A stretch of 14,539 nucleotides of DNA from Clostridia bacterium (GTDB lineage: Bacteria; Bacillota; Clostridia; UBA1381): contig JAFXBO010000014.1 in the NCBI GenBank assembly GCA_017521775.1, forward strand, positions 1 to 14,539, in the 5' to 3' direction. Below the pieces are notes generated by a model. The model did no database searches. It saw nothing but the letters and a program-made list of their open reading frames with translations, and had not been told where the DNA came from. Of this stretch, positions 7,355-14,539 are shown in pieces; within the stretch, counting starts at the first letter, position 1, and every line of letters begins with the position of its first letter. The position numbers were made by a program, and so were the translations under genes.

Positions 7355-9958
7355 TTACTTATATAGTAGGTTGTAAAGAATCATAGCAGCTTCTGCTCTT
7401 GTTGCCTGACCGAATGGATCAAACATATTATTTTCTTTACCACTGAAGATTTTTGCTTTACCAAGCGCTTCAACAGCACTAGTTGCATAATCAGATACCT
7501 TATCTATATCATTGAACTTAAAGTTTGAATCTACAGTGTAGATTTCTACATACTTATCCTTTTCAACTGCTCTTGAAAGGATAACTGCTGCATCCTGTCT
7601 TGTGATATTCTTGCCAGTACCAAATTCTGTATCAGAGATACCATTTATAATGCCATATGCAACTGCCTGAGCAACATATGTATAGTACCATGCATCTTTA
7701 TCAACATCCTCGAACTTCAAATCAGCAGGATCAGTTTCAATATCAAATGCAACCAAAATCATCTTTAAGAATTCTTCTCTTGTAACCTTATCAAGAGGAG
7801 CAAATTTCTTGTTGCCCTTACCATTGATAACTCCCTTTTGAGCAAGTGTTGTTATAGCTGTTCTTGCCCATTCAACAGAACCAAGGTCTGTAAATGCTTC
7901 ACCTGAGTCAACTGATGGGTCAAGAGTTACATTACCAGCTACCATTCCACCTACTACACCACCAAAGCTATCCTTATCCTTTGAAGGACCTTGTGGTGAA
8001 TCACTTGGAGTTCCAGAACCTTCTGGACCAGCACTATTCTCAGCAACAGTAACTGCTGCTTCAAACAATGTAGAAATATCACTTGGTATCGCTGCATTTC
8101 TAACTGTTTCTCTGAAGTTTAACAATGCATAATTCTGTGAACCTTCTGACAATGCATTATATCTTGCCATAACATCAGAACTAATTCCAAATTTAGCTGT
8201 ATCTGCAAGCAACTCTTTCTGAGCTTCTTCAAATTTGTTTTCATTCTTTAATCTTGACAATACCTCAATCTTATCAAATGCATTGCTTAGCTTAGATTCA
8301 AAATCATTAGCTGTACCATCATTATATGTTGTGTAACCATCAAGCTCTGCTACAACATATGCTTTTTGAGCATCAGTAAAGCTATCAAATTCAACACCCT
8401 TAGCAGTATCAATATCCTTTAGACGATCTTCAAGGAACTCAGCAACTGAATTATTAAAGCCTGAGAAATCATGCGCATTAATTAGTTCAATTGTTTGTGC
8501 TTTTCTTACTTCGTTTGTAAATAAGAATGTTGTCCATAAAAGCTCATCATCATTCAAATTATATGTCTGAACATAATATTCTCCTGACATAGCATCTACA
8601 GGCATTGTGAATGTGTAATCAATTTTTCCATTCTTGATCTTAGCCTGATCGATACAAATAGCGCTTTCTCCATCAAAATCAACATTTTCGGCACTGCTAC
8701 CATACCATATACCGATTGTGTATGGTTGGCCATCAACAACACTTGTTCTGTTTGTAACCTTAATAACTCTTGTATTGTTATTAACTGTTACATCAAGACC
8801 TCTTACCATAGCTGATGTGAAGAATCCATAGATACTTACATCGTGTGAACCAATTGGGTTACTTGGGTTTATTTCATCAAGAACTGTAAGCTTTAAAGTG
8901 TGCTCACTGTCAGAAAGCTCTTTGTTATCATAACCAAGTACTGTTGATTCTGAAGCAGTTATAGGATTAGATGAAAGAGCATAGTATGTATCTTTTATAG
9001 CAACTTCTACTCCATCAATTTCAACCTTAATCTTTCCACCACCACTGGAAACCATAGAAAGCATACCTAAAACAGGACCTGAGAATTTATATTCCAATGT
9101 TGCTCCAGGAGTGCTTGTGAACATATAGTCACCATGTTGCCAATGGTTTTTCTTTACCCAGTGACCTTCAGACAATTTAACAACCTCACCGTTGTTATAT
9201 GCCATATCATATTTAGGTAATGGGCACTCCAATGCTTCTACTCCATAAGCGTATTTAACATAACTGTTTTTCTTTGAAAGAGGCTTTCTGAAATAATCTC
9301 CTGTTTCAAGACATCCTATGATTTTCTCTGCATATAGTGCATATCCTATATCACTTGGGTGAACTGTGTCGTTTGGACTGAAAAATCCACCTTGTGCTTT
9401 ATTTCCAGGAACTGCAAGGTATTCTTCTATAACAGGCTGTAAATCAATTTCAGGAATATCATAATATTCAGCAAGTGTTGATTGATATGCTGAAACATCC
9501 TTAAAAATTCCATTAACCATTTCACTTGTATAAACAAGTATAATATAAGGGTTTGAAGGAGACTTCTGGAATCCTCTGATAATAGATTCCAACAAGAACT
9601 GAGCTTCTTGTTCAGTCTTATAAGAGTCATTAACCGCAAATTCAACAAAAACTATATCTGGGTTCTTTGACACAACATCTTTATATGCTCTGTAATAACC
9701 CAATTCTGTTCCTGTTCCTCCAATTCCGGCATTAAAATTATTAACTGTTGTTCCTGGGTACTCACTTTTAAACCACTGTCCAACTTTATCTCTCCAAGAG
9801 TTTCCTGAAGTTGCTCCTGAACCAAAAGTAATTGAGCCACCAAAATACACAACATTAAGTGTATCCTTACCTTCAAATTTTGCCGGAACATCAGCAGCAT
9901 ATACATTCATAAAACTTGAAAGTATTACTGTAATAAGTATTAAACATAATTTTTTCAT
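7355..9958 (-). CDS. SLH-anchored SGNH/GDSL-type esterase
   Basis: Cell-surface esterase of 867 residues. Residues 1-21 are a signal peptide (MKKLCLILI to NVYA). The SGNH domain shows FGGSIT with nucleophile Ser42, the block II glycine in NAGIGGTGTELG, FAVND with Asn110, and DTVHP with the Asp197/His200 pair, so all catalytic blocks are intact. A beta-sandwich domain (about 245-381) with conserved GDYMFT and GPVLGMLSMVS follows and probably helps bind substrate. Next come an Ig-like domain (about 385-485), an acidic helical stalk (about 486-642), a Gly/Ser/Pro linker and three SLH repeats (688-741, 748-799, 814-867) with TREE, TRQD and TRAE motifs for binding secondary cell-wall polymer. Deacetylation of a plant polysaccharide is inferred from its beta-helix neighbours. 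ATG 9958 is preferred over ATG 9985 because GAAAGGA lies 8 nt upstream of it. It is a tandem paralogue of the upstream gene. Confidence 0.92.
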   Translation of the reverse strand: MKKLCLILITVILSSFMNVYAADVPAKFEGKDTLNVVYFGGSITFGSGATSGNSWRDKVGQWFKSEYPGTTVNNFNAGIGGTGTELGYYRAYKDVVSKNPDIVFVEFAVNDSYKTEQEAQFLLESIIRGFQKSPSNPYIILVYTSEMVNGIFKDVSAYQSTLAEYYDIPEIDLQPVIEEYLAVPGNKAQGGFFSPNDTVHPSDIGYALYAEKIIGCLETGDYFRKPLSKKNSYVKYAYGVEALECPLPKYDMAYNNGEVVKLSEGHWVKKNHWQHGDYMFTSTPGATLEYKFSGPVLGMLSMVSSGGGKIKVEIDGVEVAIKDTYYALSSNPITASESTVLGYDNKELSDSEHTLKLTVLDEINPSNPIGSHDVSIYGFFTSAMVRGLDVTVNNNTRVIKVTNRTSVVDGQPYTIGIWYGSSAENVDFDGESAICIDQAKIKNGKIDYTFTMPVDAMSGEYYVQTYNLNDDELLWTTFLFTNEVRKAQTIELINAHDFSGFNNSVAEFLEDRLKDIDTAKGVEFDSFTDAQKAYVVAELDGYTTYNDGTANDFESKLSNAFDKIEVLSRLKNENKFEEAQKELLADTAKFGISSDVMARYNALSEGSQNYALLNFRETVRNAAIPSDISTLFEAAVTVAENSAGPEGSGTPSDSPQGPSKDKDSFGGVVGGMVAGNVTLDPSVDSGEAFTDLGSVEWARTAITTLAQKGVINGKGNKKFAPLDKVTREEFLKMILVAFDIETDPADLKFEDVDKDAWYYTYVAQAVAYGIINGISDTEFGTGKNITRQDAAVILSRAVEKDKYVEIYTVDSNFKFNDIDKVSDYATSAVEALGKAKIFSGKENNMFDPFGQATRAEAAMILYNLLYK

Positions 9959-9966
9959 ATATGTGT

Positions 9967-9973
9967 TCCTTTC
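9967..9973 (-). promoter_or_regulatory. Ribosome binding site deciding the start at 9958
   Basis: GAAAGGA lies 8 nt before the ATG at 9958. The in-frame ATG at 9985 lacks any purine-rich site. The shorter start aligns exactly with the MKKLC start of the paralogue at 11533. Confidence 0.8.
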
Positions 9974-10000
9974 ATAAACTGTCATATTTATTATTCTGCA

Positions 10001-11533
10001 CTATTTTATAATCGCACTTGTGTATATAGGGCTGAAATTATTATCCCACATAAACAATTTGCATCCTGCATTTTGCTGATCCGGAACAATGGCACCTATA
10101 CCAAAAGTTTCCTCGTTATACGGCGAGAAGGTTTTTTTAACTTGATTAACTCCAACAAGTTTTCCTTCGTTATCATAAACAGCTAACATACACATAGCAT
10201 TAATTGCTGTATTTGTGATGTTCTTAACATCTGCCTCAACAACATTCATATTTCCCTTTTCAAGAGATTTGATATCTGTAACACTTTCATCGCCATTTAT
10301 CTTCATAATCTTCACATCGCTAACAGCCAATTTGTCAACTCCGTCAGTTTCACCATCTGATGTAAAGAATCCATATATGCTGATATCTCTTTTTCCTAAT
10401 TGGTTATTAGGATTTATTCTATTGAGAACTGTAAATTTTAATGTATGCTCAACATCAGCAAGATCCTTACTATCATAGCCAAGCACTGTTGTTTCTGAAG
10501 GATCTCTAAGATCAGTAGAAATCGAAAAATAAGTATCTTTTATACCAACTTCTACTCCATCAATTTCAACCTTAAGCCTTCCACCACCATCGGAAACCAT
10601 AGAAAGCATACCTAAAACAGGACCTGTGAATTTAAACTCCAATGTGGCTCCAGGTTTGTCAGTGAACATATAGTCACCATGTTGATCGTGATATTTATGT
10701 GTCCAATCACCTTCTGATAGCTTAACAGCACTATTATTATATACTGAATCATATCTTGGTAATGCACAGTCCATTGCATCTATATCATGATTTTCTTTAA
10801 CATAGCTTGTTTCTTTAACATCAGGTTTTTTGAAATAATTTCCTGTTTCAAGGCATTCTATGATTTCCTCTGCATATAGTGCATATCCTGTATCACTTGG
10901 GTGAACTGTGTCATCTGCGCAAAAAAATCCACCTTGCGCAACATTTCCTTCAATTGCAAGATATTCTTCTATAACAGGTTGCAAGTCAATATCAGGAATA
11001 TTATAATAATCAGCTATCTTCTTTTGATATTCCGAAACATCCTTATATTTCATAACAACCGTTTCTACCCCATCAACCTTTTCTTTTTTGTAAACAATCT
11101 CACTTGTGTAAACAAGAATAATATAGGGATTTGAAGGAGATTTCTGAAAACCTCTTATAATAGACTCCAACAAGAACTGAGCTTCCTGTTCTGGCTTGTC
11201 ATCATTTACTGCAAATTCAATAAAAACTATATCAGGATTATGAGCTAAAACATCTTTCCTTGCTCTATAATATCCTAATTCGGTGCCTGTTCCTCCAATT
11301 GCTGAGTTAATGTTATTAACTTTTGTTCCAGGATAAGTTTTTGTAAACCAATCTCCCACAATTGCTCTCCAACATTTTTCAGTAGAAGATGCTCCTGTAC
11401 CTTGAGTAATTGAACCACCAAAGTAAACAACATTAAGCGTATCTTTGCCTTCAAATTTCACCTGATCATCAGCATACACATTAAGGAAGCTTGAAAGAAT
11501 TACTGCAACAAGTAAAAAACATAATTTTTTCAT
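10001..11533 (-). CDS. Secreted SGNH/GDSL-type esterase with C-terminal tail module
   Basis: Exported esterase of 510 residues, paralogous to the SLH-bearing protein downstream. Residues 1-21 are a signal peptide (MKKLCFLLV to NVYA). The SGNH blocks are intact: Ser41 in FGGSIT, the glycine block at GGTGTELG, Asn110 in FAVND, and Asp208/His211 in DDTVHP. A 12-residue insertion sits between YTSE and KDVS (about 146-163) compared with its twin. The beta-sandwich domain (about 247-385) is shared. The twin's stalk and SLH repeats are replaced by a 110-residue tail (401-510) beginning KLAVSDVKI and containing AVYDNEGKL and KLFMWD. This tail matches the end of the beta-helix protein at 4151-7288. 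With no SLH, dockerin or sortase motif it is probably released or held by the tail. An AGGAGG site (11543-11548) lies 9 nt before the ATG. The stop is 42 nt from the next start, consistent with one transcript. A role as polysaccharide O-acetylesterase is inferred. Confidence 0.92.
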   Translation of the reverse strand: MKKLCFLLVAVILSSFLNVYADDQVKFEGKDTLNVVYFGGSITQGTGASSTEKCWRAIVGDWFTKTYPGTKVNNINSAIGGTGTELGYYRARKDVLAHNPDIVFIEFAVNDDKPEQEAQFLLESIIRGFQKSPSNPYIILVYTSEIVYKKEKVDGVETVVMKYKDVSEYQKKIADYYNIPDIDLQPVIEEYLAIEGNVAQGGFFCADDTVHPSDTGYALYAEEIIECLETGNYFKKPDVKETSYVKENHDIDAMDCALPRYDSVYNNSAVKLSEGDWTHKYHDQHGDYMFTDKPGATLEFKFTGPVLGMLSMVSDGGGRLKVEIDGVEVGIKDTYFSISTDLRDPSETTVLGYDSKDLADVEHTLKFTVLNRINPNNQLGKRDISIYGFFTSDGETDGVDKLAVSDVKIMKINGDESVTDIKSLEKGNMNVVEADVKNITNTAINAMCMLAVYDNEGKLVGVNQVKKTFSPYNEETFGIGAIVPDQQNAGCKLFMWDNNFSPIYTSAIIK

Positions 11534-11542
11534 TATCTTTTT

Positions 11543-11548
11543 CCTCCT
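11543..11548 (-). promoter_or_regulatory. Consensus ribosome binding site of the secreted esterase
   Basis: A full AGGAGG lies 9 nt before the ATG at 11533. It is the strongest Shine-Dalgarno sequence among the complete operon genes, which may favour production of this esterase over its tandem twin, whose site is GAAAGGA. Confidence 0.85.
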
Positions 11549-11573
11549 AATTTAACAATTCTAAAAATCAGCC

Positions 11574-11618
11574 TTTGAGTGCGTTCTCTGTCGGAAAACG
11601 ACAGAGAACACATTCAAA
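11574..11618 (-). other. Long intercistronic hairpin between beta-helix and esterase genes
   Basis: Arms 11574-11593 and 11599-11618 pair over 20 positions with one C/A mismatch and one G/T pair, around a 5-nt loop. The inner 11 bp (GTTCTCTGTCG / CGACAGAGAAC) are perfect. On the minus strand the hairpin starts 23 nt after the stop of the upstream gene. It is followed by GGCTGATTTTTAG rather than an immediate U-tract, so at most it is a weak or partial terminator. It lies about 25 nt before AGGAGG. mRNA processing/stabilisation or attenuation are the likely roles. Confidence 0.75.
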
Positions 11619-11641
11619 ATAGATATATATTCTGTCAATTA

Positions 11642-14539
11642 TTAAGCTGGTGATAATGTTACTCCTCCACCGTTGGCTGAGTATAGTTGCAAATAAGATG
11701 TAGTACTAATTGCAGAGGTTTCATCAAGATAACTAAACACTTCTTTTCCATCAACAATCAACTTAATTCTGATTCCGTCAGCCTCATTGAGTGCACTGAA
11801 TTCAACATCGTGTTCAACGCCATCCTTAATGAAGTCATTTTTGTATTGCTGGAATATTGATGAACTTCCAACACCCCAGCTCTGCAACTCAATCGCATCA
11901 CTTTTAACAAGCATAGCATATTGTATGTTATTCCAACAGGTTCCTGTAACTGCAGAAGCACGAAGACCGATTGAAACCCATGCCTCACCATCAGGGAAAT
12001 TAAATTTAGCTTTCATTTTAACAATGTTATTTGGTTTTAATTTATCACCTGTATAACCGAATGATTGACCATTAGAAAGTTTTACGGCACCGCCTGAAGG
12101 TTTTCCTCCAAACCATCCTCCAACATCGCTAATTAATGTGCCTATATTCAATTCTTCAGGGTTTTTGAATACAATAAAGTTCAAATATTCATTTTCAAGC
12201 TTTGTTGCATTTCTATCAACCTGATTTCTAGTAGCAGTTCTTGAATTAAACACTGCCTCTGCTTTTTCAATAAAAGGTAAGAATTTTGATTTAGCGCCAA
12301 CAACAAATTGACCTGGCTTATCACCTTCTACAGAAGAATCATATTCTTTTCTTGCCTTTTGAATTGTCTGGTCTAAAACAAATTTGTTAACTGTTTCAGC
12401 TTCAGCTGTTCTAAAAGTATAAACTCCGTCTGAATTCCACCTTGTGTTATCTTTACACTTATAGTGGTCAGAAATAGCCTGAACTTTCCAATAATATGTT
12501 CTGCATCCATAACGAAGATTTGTGAAAACCTTATAGTTTCTTTTAACGATATCATCAAATACAATATCCTTGAAATCCTTGTCTGTTGCGACAACAAGAC
12601 GATATCTGTTTCCACCTGCTTTTTCGCTCCACAACAATACTACGTCATGAGCATCAACATCCTCTGCCCCATTAACAGGTGACATTAGTCTAAAGTCTTC
12701 AAGGAAGATTTCATCTTCACCTTCAATACCCATTTCATCAGGATTAAGTTCTTCAAAATCAGGATTAACTGCCTTAATTTGTGACCAGTCAGTGATTCTT
12801 GGATCATGCTTACTGTTAGTTACTGTCTGTGGCCATCCATCAAATGAATGGTTATTTTCACTCACATTATTTGCGTCCGGATGAGCAGCAAGCTGAGTAT
12901 AGTTCCAGGTTGAACCCTTCTTCTCAAGAGAACCATTCTGTCCTTCGTCAGCAAAATAAACTATATTGTTTCTTATAACATTATTCTTTGGCCAGAACGC
13001 TTTACCGCCAGAAAACTGTGTTCTTAACCAAGGATATTTCTTATAATAAATTTCAGCTACCTCAGAGTCTAACTCTCCCAATGCACCATATAATCTATTA
13101 AGAATATCCTTATTGTCTCCGCCAAAATGTCCGGCTTTGTACGCTTCTTTCAAAGTTCCATCTTCGTACATTTTCTTGGCATCATCAGACCATTTAATCA
13201 ACTGTTCATTTGTAGTACTCAACACATTACCTGTTGAATATTCATTAAAGTAATTGTTAATTGACATGTTATTTTCTACAGTTTGATGATTAGTTCCATG
13301 TAAGTACATAGTACGGTTCAGGTTCTGGAAGATATTTCCTTTAATATAGTTACCCGCATCCTGGTCATCTAAATAGATACCTGCGGCAATATCCTGTCCT
13401 AACTTAGTACAATCATGGAAGTAGTTATACTCAATTCTGTTACCAATACAGTTCCATGTACGGCCTGTGTAAACAACACCTGCGTCCTTAGCATGTCTTA
13501 GCATATCATAGAAATCATTATATGCAATAAGATTATCATTACCCATAAACATTATGGCTGAGTGCTCGCCTGCATGGATACGATTGTGAATAATTTCATC
13601 AGCAACACCATTGGCACTAATAGCGTTAATACCAATACCACCAATTACTCCACATCTTTCGAACAAGCAATTCTTAATAACATTTCTATCGGGTGTAAGG
13701 TCACCATTTGTATCTTTTCCGTTTAAAGTAATACCACCCTTACCAACATCATGAATATGTAGGCGTTCATATGTGTTGTATCTTGAACCCTTTTCTTGTA
13801 GGATTGCCTGACCACCTAGCGCTCTGAATTCACAGTCATAGAAAGTGTTGTGGTTACCTGATTTAACATGGACAGCATGAGTTCTTGTACCTTCAAACTT
13901 AAGACCATCAAACTTAATATAATCAGCACCTTCAAGTGTGATGAGAGGTGTATCATAAGTACAAATTGTGTAGTCATTTTTTGTAACGTCGCCTGTAGGA
14001 TATACATATAGCTTTTTATTTACTCTGTCAAGATACCATTCTCCCGGAATATCGATTTCTTCCATTAGGTTCTGAACTCTGATTAAAGCGTTCTTAGAAA
14101 AACCATATGGATGTGAATCATTTGTAGCGATAGTCTTTGTAGTTGGCTCAAAATAAGCAACATTCAAAGTATCATCATACCAGTCATAAACAGGCATACC
14201 ATATACTTGTGCATCCTTGGCTTGTGTCCATCTTGAAACTCTGTCAGTGTTCATTGTCCAAGAATATTTGACACCAGGATCCTGAGTAATTTTCTCAACT
14301 CCTGCATAGGCACGGTTAGGCCATTCAGCCATAGTACACATATCACCATTTTCAATCAACAAGGCTGAAGAAGGTTCTTTAGTCCTTGTTATCATAGGCT
14401 TCATAAGCTGACCATACTCTGTGATACCATCAGCTGCCAAGTCATAAACACGGATTTTGCTTGCAGCCTGAGGAATAAGACGATCAATAATTTTTTGATC
14501 AGTCACAGGCATAAACTTCTGACTATCCAAAACAAAACC
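11642..14539 (-). CDS. Right-handed beta-helix protein with Fn3-like, FIVAR-like and LamG-like domains (5' end beyond window)
   Basis: The frame is open from the window edge to TAA at 11642, giving 965 visible residues. By alignment with the paralogue at 4151-7288, roughly 115 residues including signal peptide and first coils are missing. The beta-helix shows AEWPNRAYAG, EEIDIPGEWYLDR, HNRIHAGEHSAIMF (codons 13547-13588), KDAGVVYTGR and GIYLDD, each matched in the paralogue. A fibronectin-III-like domain follows (about 616-712 of the fragment). Next is a helical FIVAR-like module (about 720-793; PGQFVVGAK, ATRNQVDRNATKL). Last is a beta-rich domain (about 798-965; GEAWVSIGLRAS, YAMLVKSDAIELQSW) resembling a LamG/concanavalin-type sugar-binding fold. 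The last two modules are absent from the paralogue. Inferred function is an exported glycosidase or lyase, possibly GH141-related. TTG 14528-14530 is not taken as the start, since homology continues beyond it. It is the first visible gene of the operon. Confidence 0.88.
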   Translation of the reverse strand, partial: GFVLDSQKFMPVTDQKIIDRLIPQAASKIRVYDLAADGITEYGQLMKPMITRTKEPSSALLIENGDMCTMAEWPNRAYAGVEKITQDPGVKYSWTMNTDRVSRWTQAKDAQVYGMPVYDWYDDTLNVAYFEPTTKTIATNDSHPYGFSKNALIRVQNLMEEIDIPGEWYLDRVNKKLYVYPTGDVTKNDYTICTYDTPLITLEGADYIKFDGLKFEGTRTHAVHVKSGNHNTFYDCEFRALGGQAILQEKGSRYNTYERLHIHDVGKGGITLNGKDTNGDLTPDRNVIKNCLFERCGVIGGIGINAISANGVADEIIHNRIHAGEHSAIMFMGNDNLIAYNDFYDMLRHAKDAGVVYTGRTWNCIGNRIEYNYFHDCTKLGQDIAAGIYLDDQDAGNYIKGNIFQNLNRTMYLHGTNHQTVENNMSINNYFNEYSTGNVLSTTNEQLIKWSDDAKKMYEDGTLKEAYKAGHFGGDNKDILNRLYGALGELDSEVAEIYYKKYPWLRTQFSGGKAFWPKNNVIRNNIVYFADEGQNGSLEKKGSTWNYTQLAAHPDANNVSENNHSFDGWPQTVTNSKHDPRITDWSQIKAVNPDFEELNPDEMGIEGEDEIFLEDFRLMSPVNGAEDVDAHDVVLLWSEKAGGNRYRLVVATDKDFKDIVFDDIVKRNYKVFTNLRYGCRTYYWKVQAISDHYKCKDNTRWNSDGVYTFRTAEAETVNKFVLDQTIQKARKEYDSSVEGDKPGQFVVGAKSKFLPFIEKAEAVFNSRTATRNQVDRNATKLENEYLNFIVFKNPEELNIGTLISDVGGWFGGKPSGGAVKLSNGQSFGYTGDKLKPNNIVKMKAKFNFPDGEAWVSIGLRASAVTGTCWNNIQYAMLVKSDAIELQSWGVGSSSIFQQYKNDFIKDGVEHDVEFSALNEADGIRIKLIVDGKEVFSYLDETSAISTTSYLQLYSANGGGVTLSPA

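Larger units (their letters stand above)
8813..11533 (-). repeat. Tandem gene duplication of the SGNH plus beta-sandwich module
   Basis: The segments 8813-9958 and 10358-11533 encode the same signal peptide, SGNH domain and beta-sandwich domain. They remain similar at the DNA level. The best patch seen by eye is 45 bp with a single mismatch (9326-9370 against 10868-10912). Similarity stops abruptly after the shared motif IYGFFTS, where the two genes carry unrelated C-terminal modules. Confidence 0.88.

Noticed and set aside
11574..11618. Hairpin as a full rho-independent terminator
   Set aside because: The T-run begins about five bases after the stem and is only five long. The next gene lacks a convincing promoter of its own, so complete termination would silence the downstream cistrons.
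11610..11638. Possible internal promoter after the first operon gene (TTGACA at 11633-11638, minus strand)
   Set aside because: The -35 is perfect, but at 17-bp spacing the -10 would be GAATGT, and no better -10 is present. It also falls within the hairpin stem.
13682..13720. Dockerin/EF-hand-like stretch (KDTNGDLTPDRN) in the first beta-helix protein
   Set aside because: It is a single copy embedded in the beta-helix at a variable-length loop, with no duplicated 22-residue calcium-binding segment. The paralogue has a different loop (TNEDGTVNED) at the same place.
1..14539. CRISPR array, tRNA/rRNA, insertion sequence or phage attachment site
   Set aside because: No spaced direct repeats, cloverleaf-like segments, transposase motifs or terminal inverted repeats were seen on reading both strands. 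The only DNA-level repeat is the SGNH duplication.

Overview
The window comes from a low-GC Bacillota genome, most likely an uncultured or gut/rumen-type member of the Clostridia. The evidence is the AT-rich sequence, the strong AGGAGG-like ribosome binding sites, the Clostridia-style glutamyl-tRNA synthetase with an N-terminal extension, the SpoVB/YabM-type flippase beside mazG, and an S-layer-homology (SLH) anchored secreted esterase. I cannot name the genus from sequence alone.

The left part (1-4118) is housekeeping. A 3'-truncated gltX and a complete mazG lie on the minus strand. Each has its own recognisable sigma-A type promoter, and a terminator hairpin separates them. A lipid-linked-glycan flippase gene of the SpoVB/YabM/YtgP family is divergent from mazG. 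A bidirectional terminator whose stem contains the flippase stop codon closes this block.

The right part (4151-14539) is a minus-strand, probably polycistronic block of four genes. Three complete genes have signal peptides; the fourth is cut by the window edge. In transcription order they are: a right-handed beta-helix protein (5' end missing); a free SGNH esterase; a paralogous SGNH esterase with a long stalk and three SLH repeats; and a second beta-helix protein. Gaps are 108, 42 and 66 nt. Two of the gaps hold strong inverted repeats that could tune relative expression of the cistrons.

The four products form two paralogous pairs whose C-terminal accessory modules differ: LamG-like plus FIVAR-like, a 'KLFxW' tail, SLH, and the 'KLFxW' tail again. 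Inference: this is an extracellular system for an acetylated plant polysaccharide. The SGNH enzymes would remove acyl groups, one at the cell surface and one released. The beta-helix proteins, resembling GH141-type or related beta-helix glycosidases/lyases, would cut the glycan. The substrate cannot be read from the sequence. No RNA genes, CRISPR arrays, insertion sequences or attachment sites were seen, and no stretch longer than 300 bases lacks a gene.
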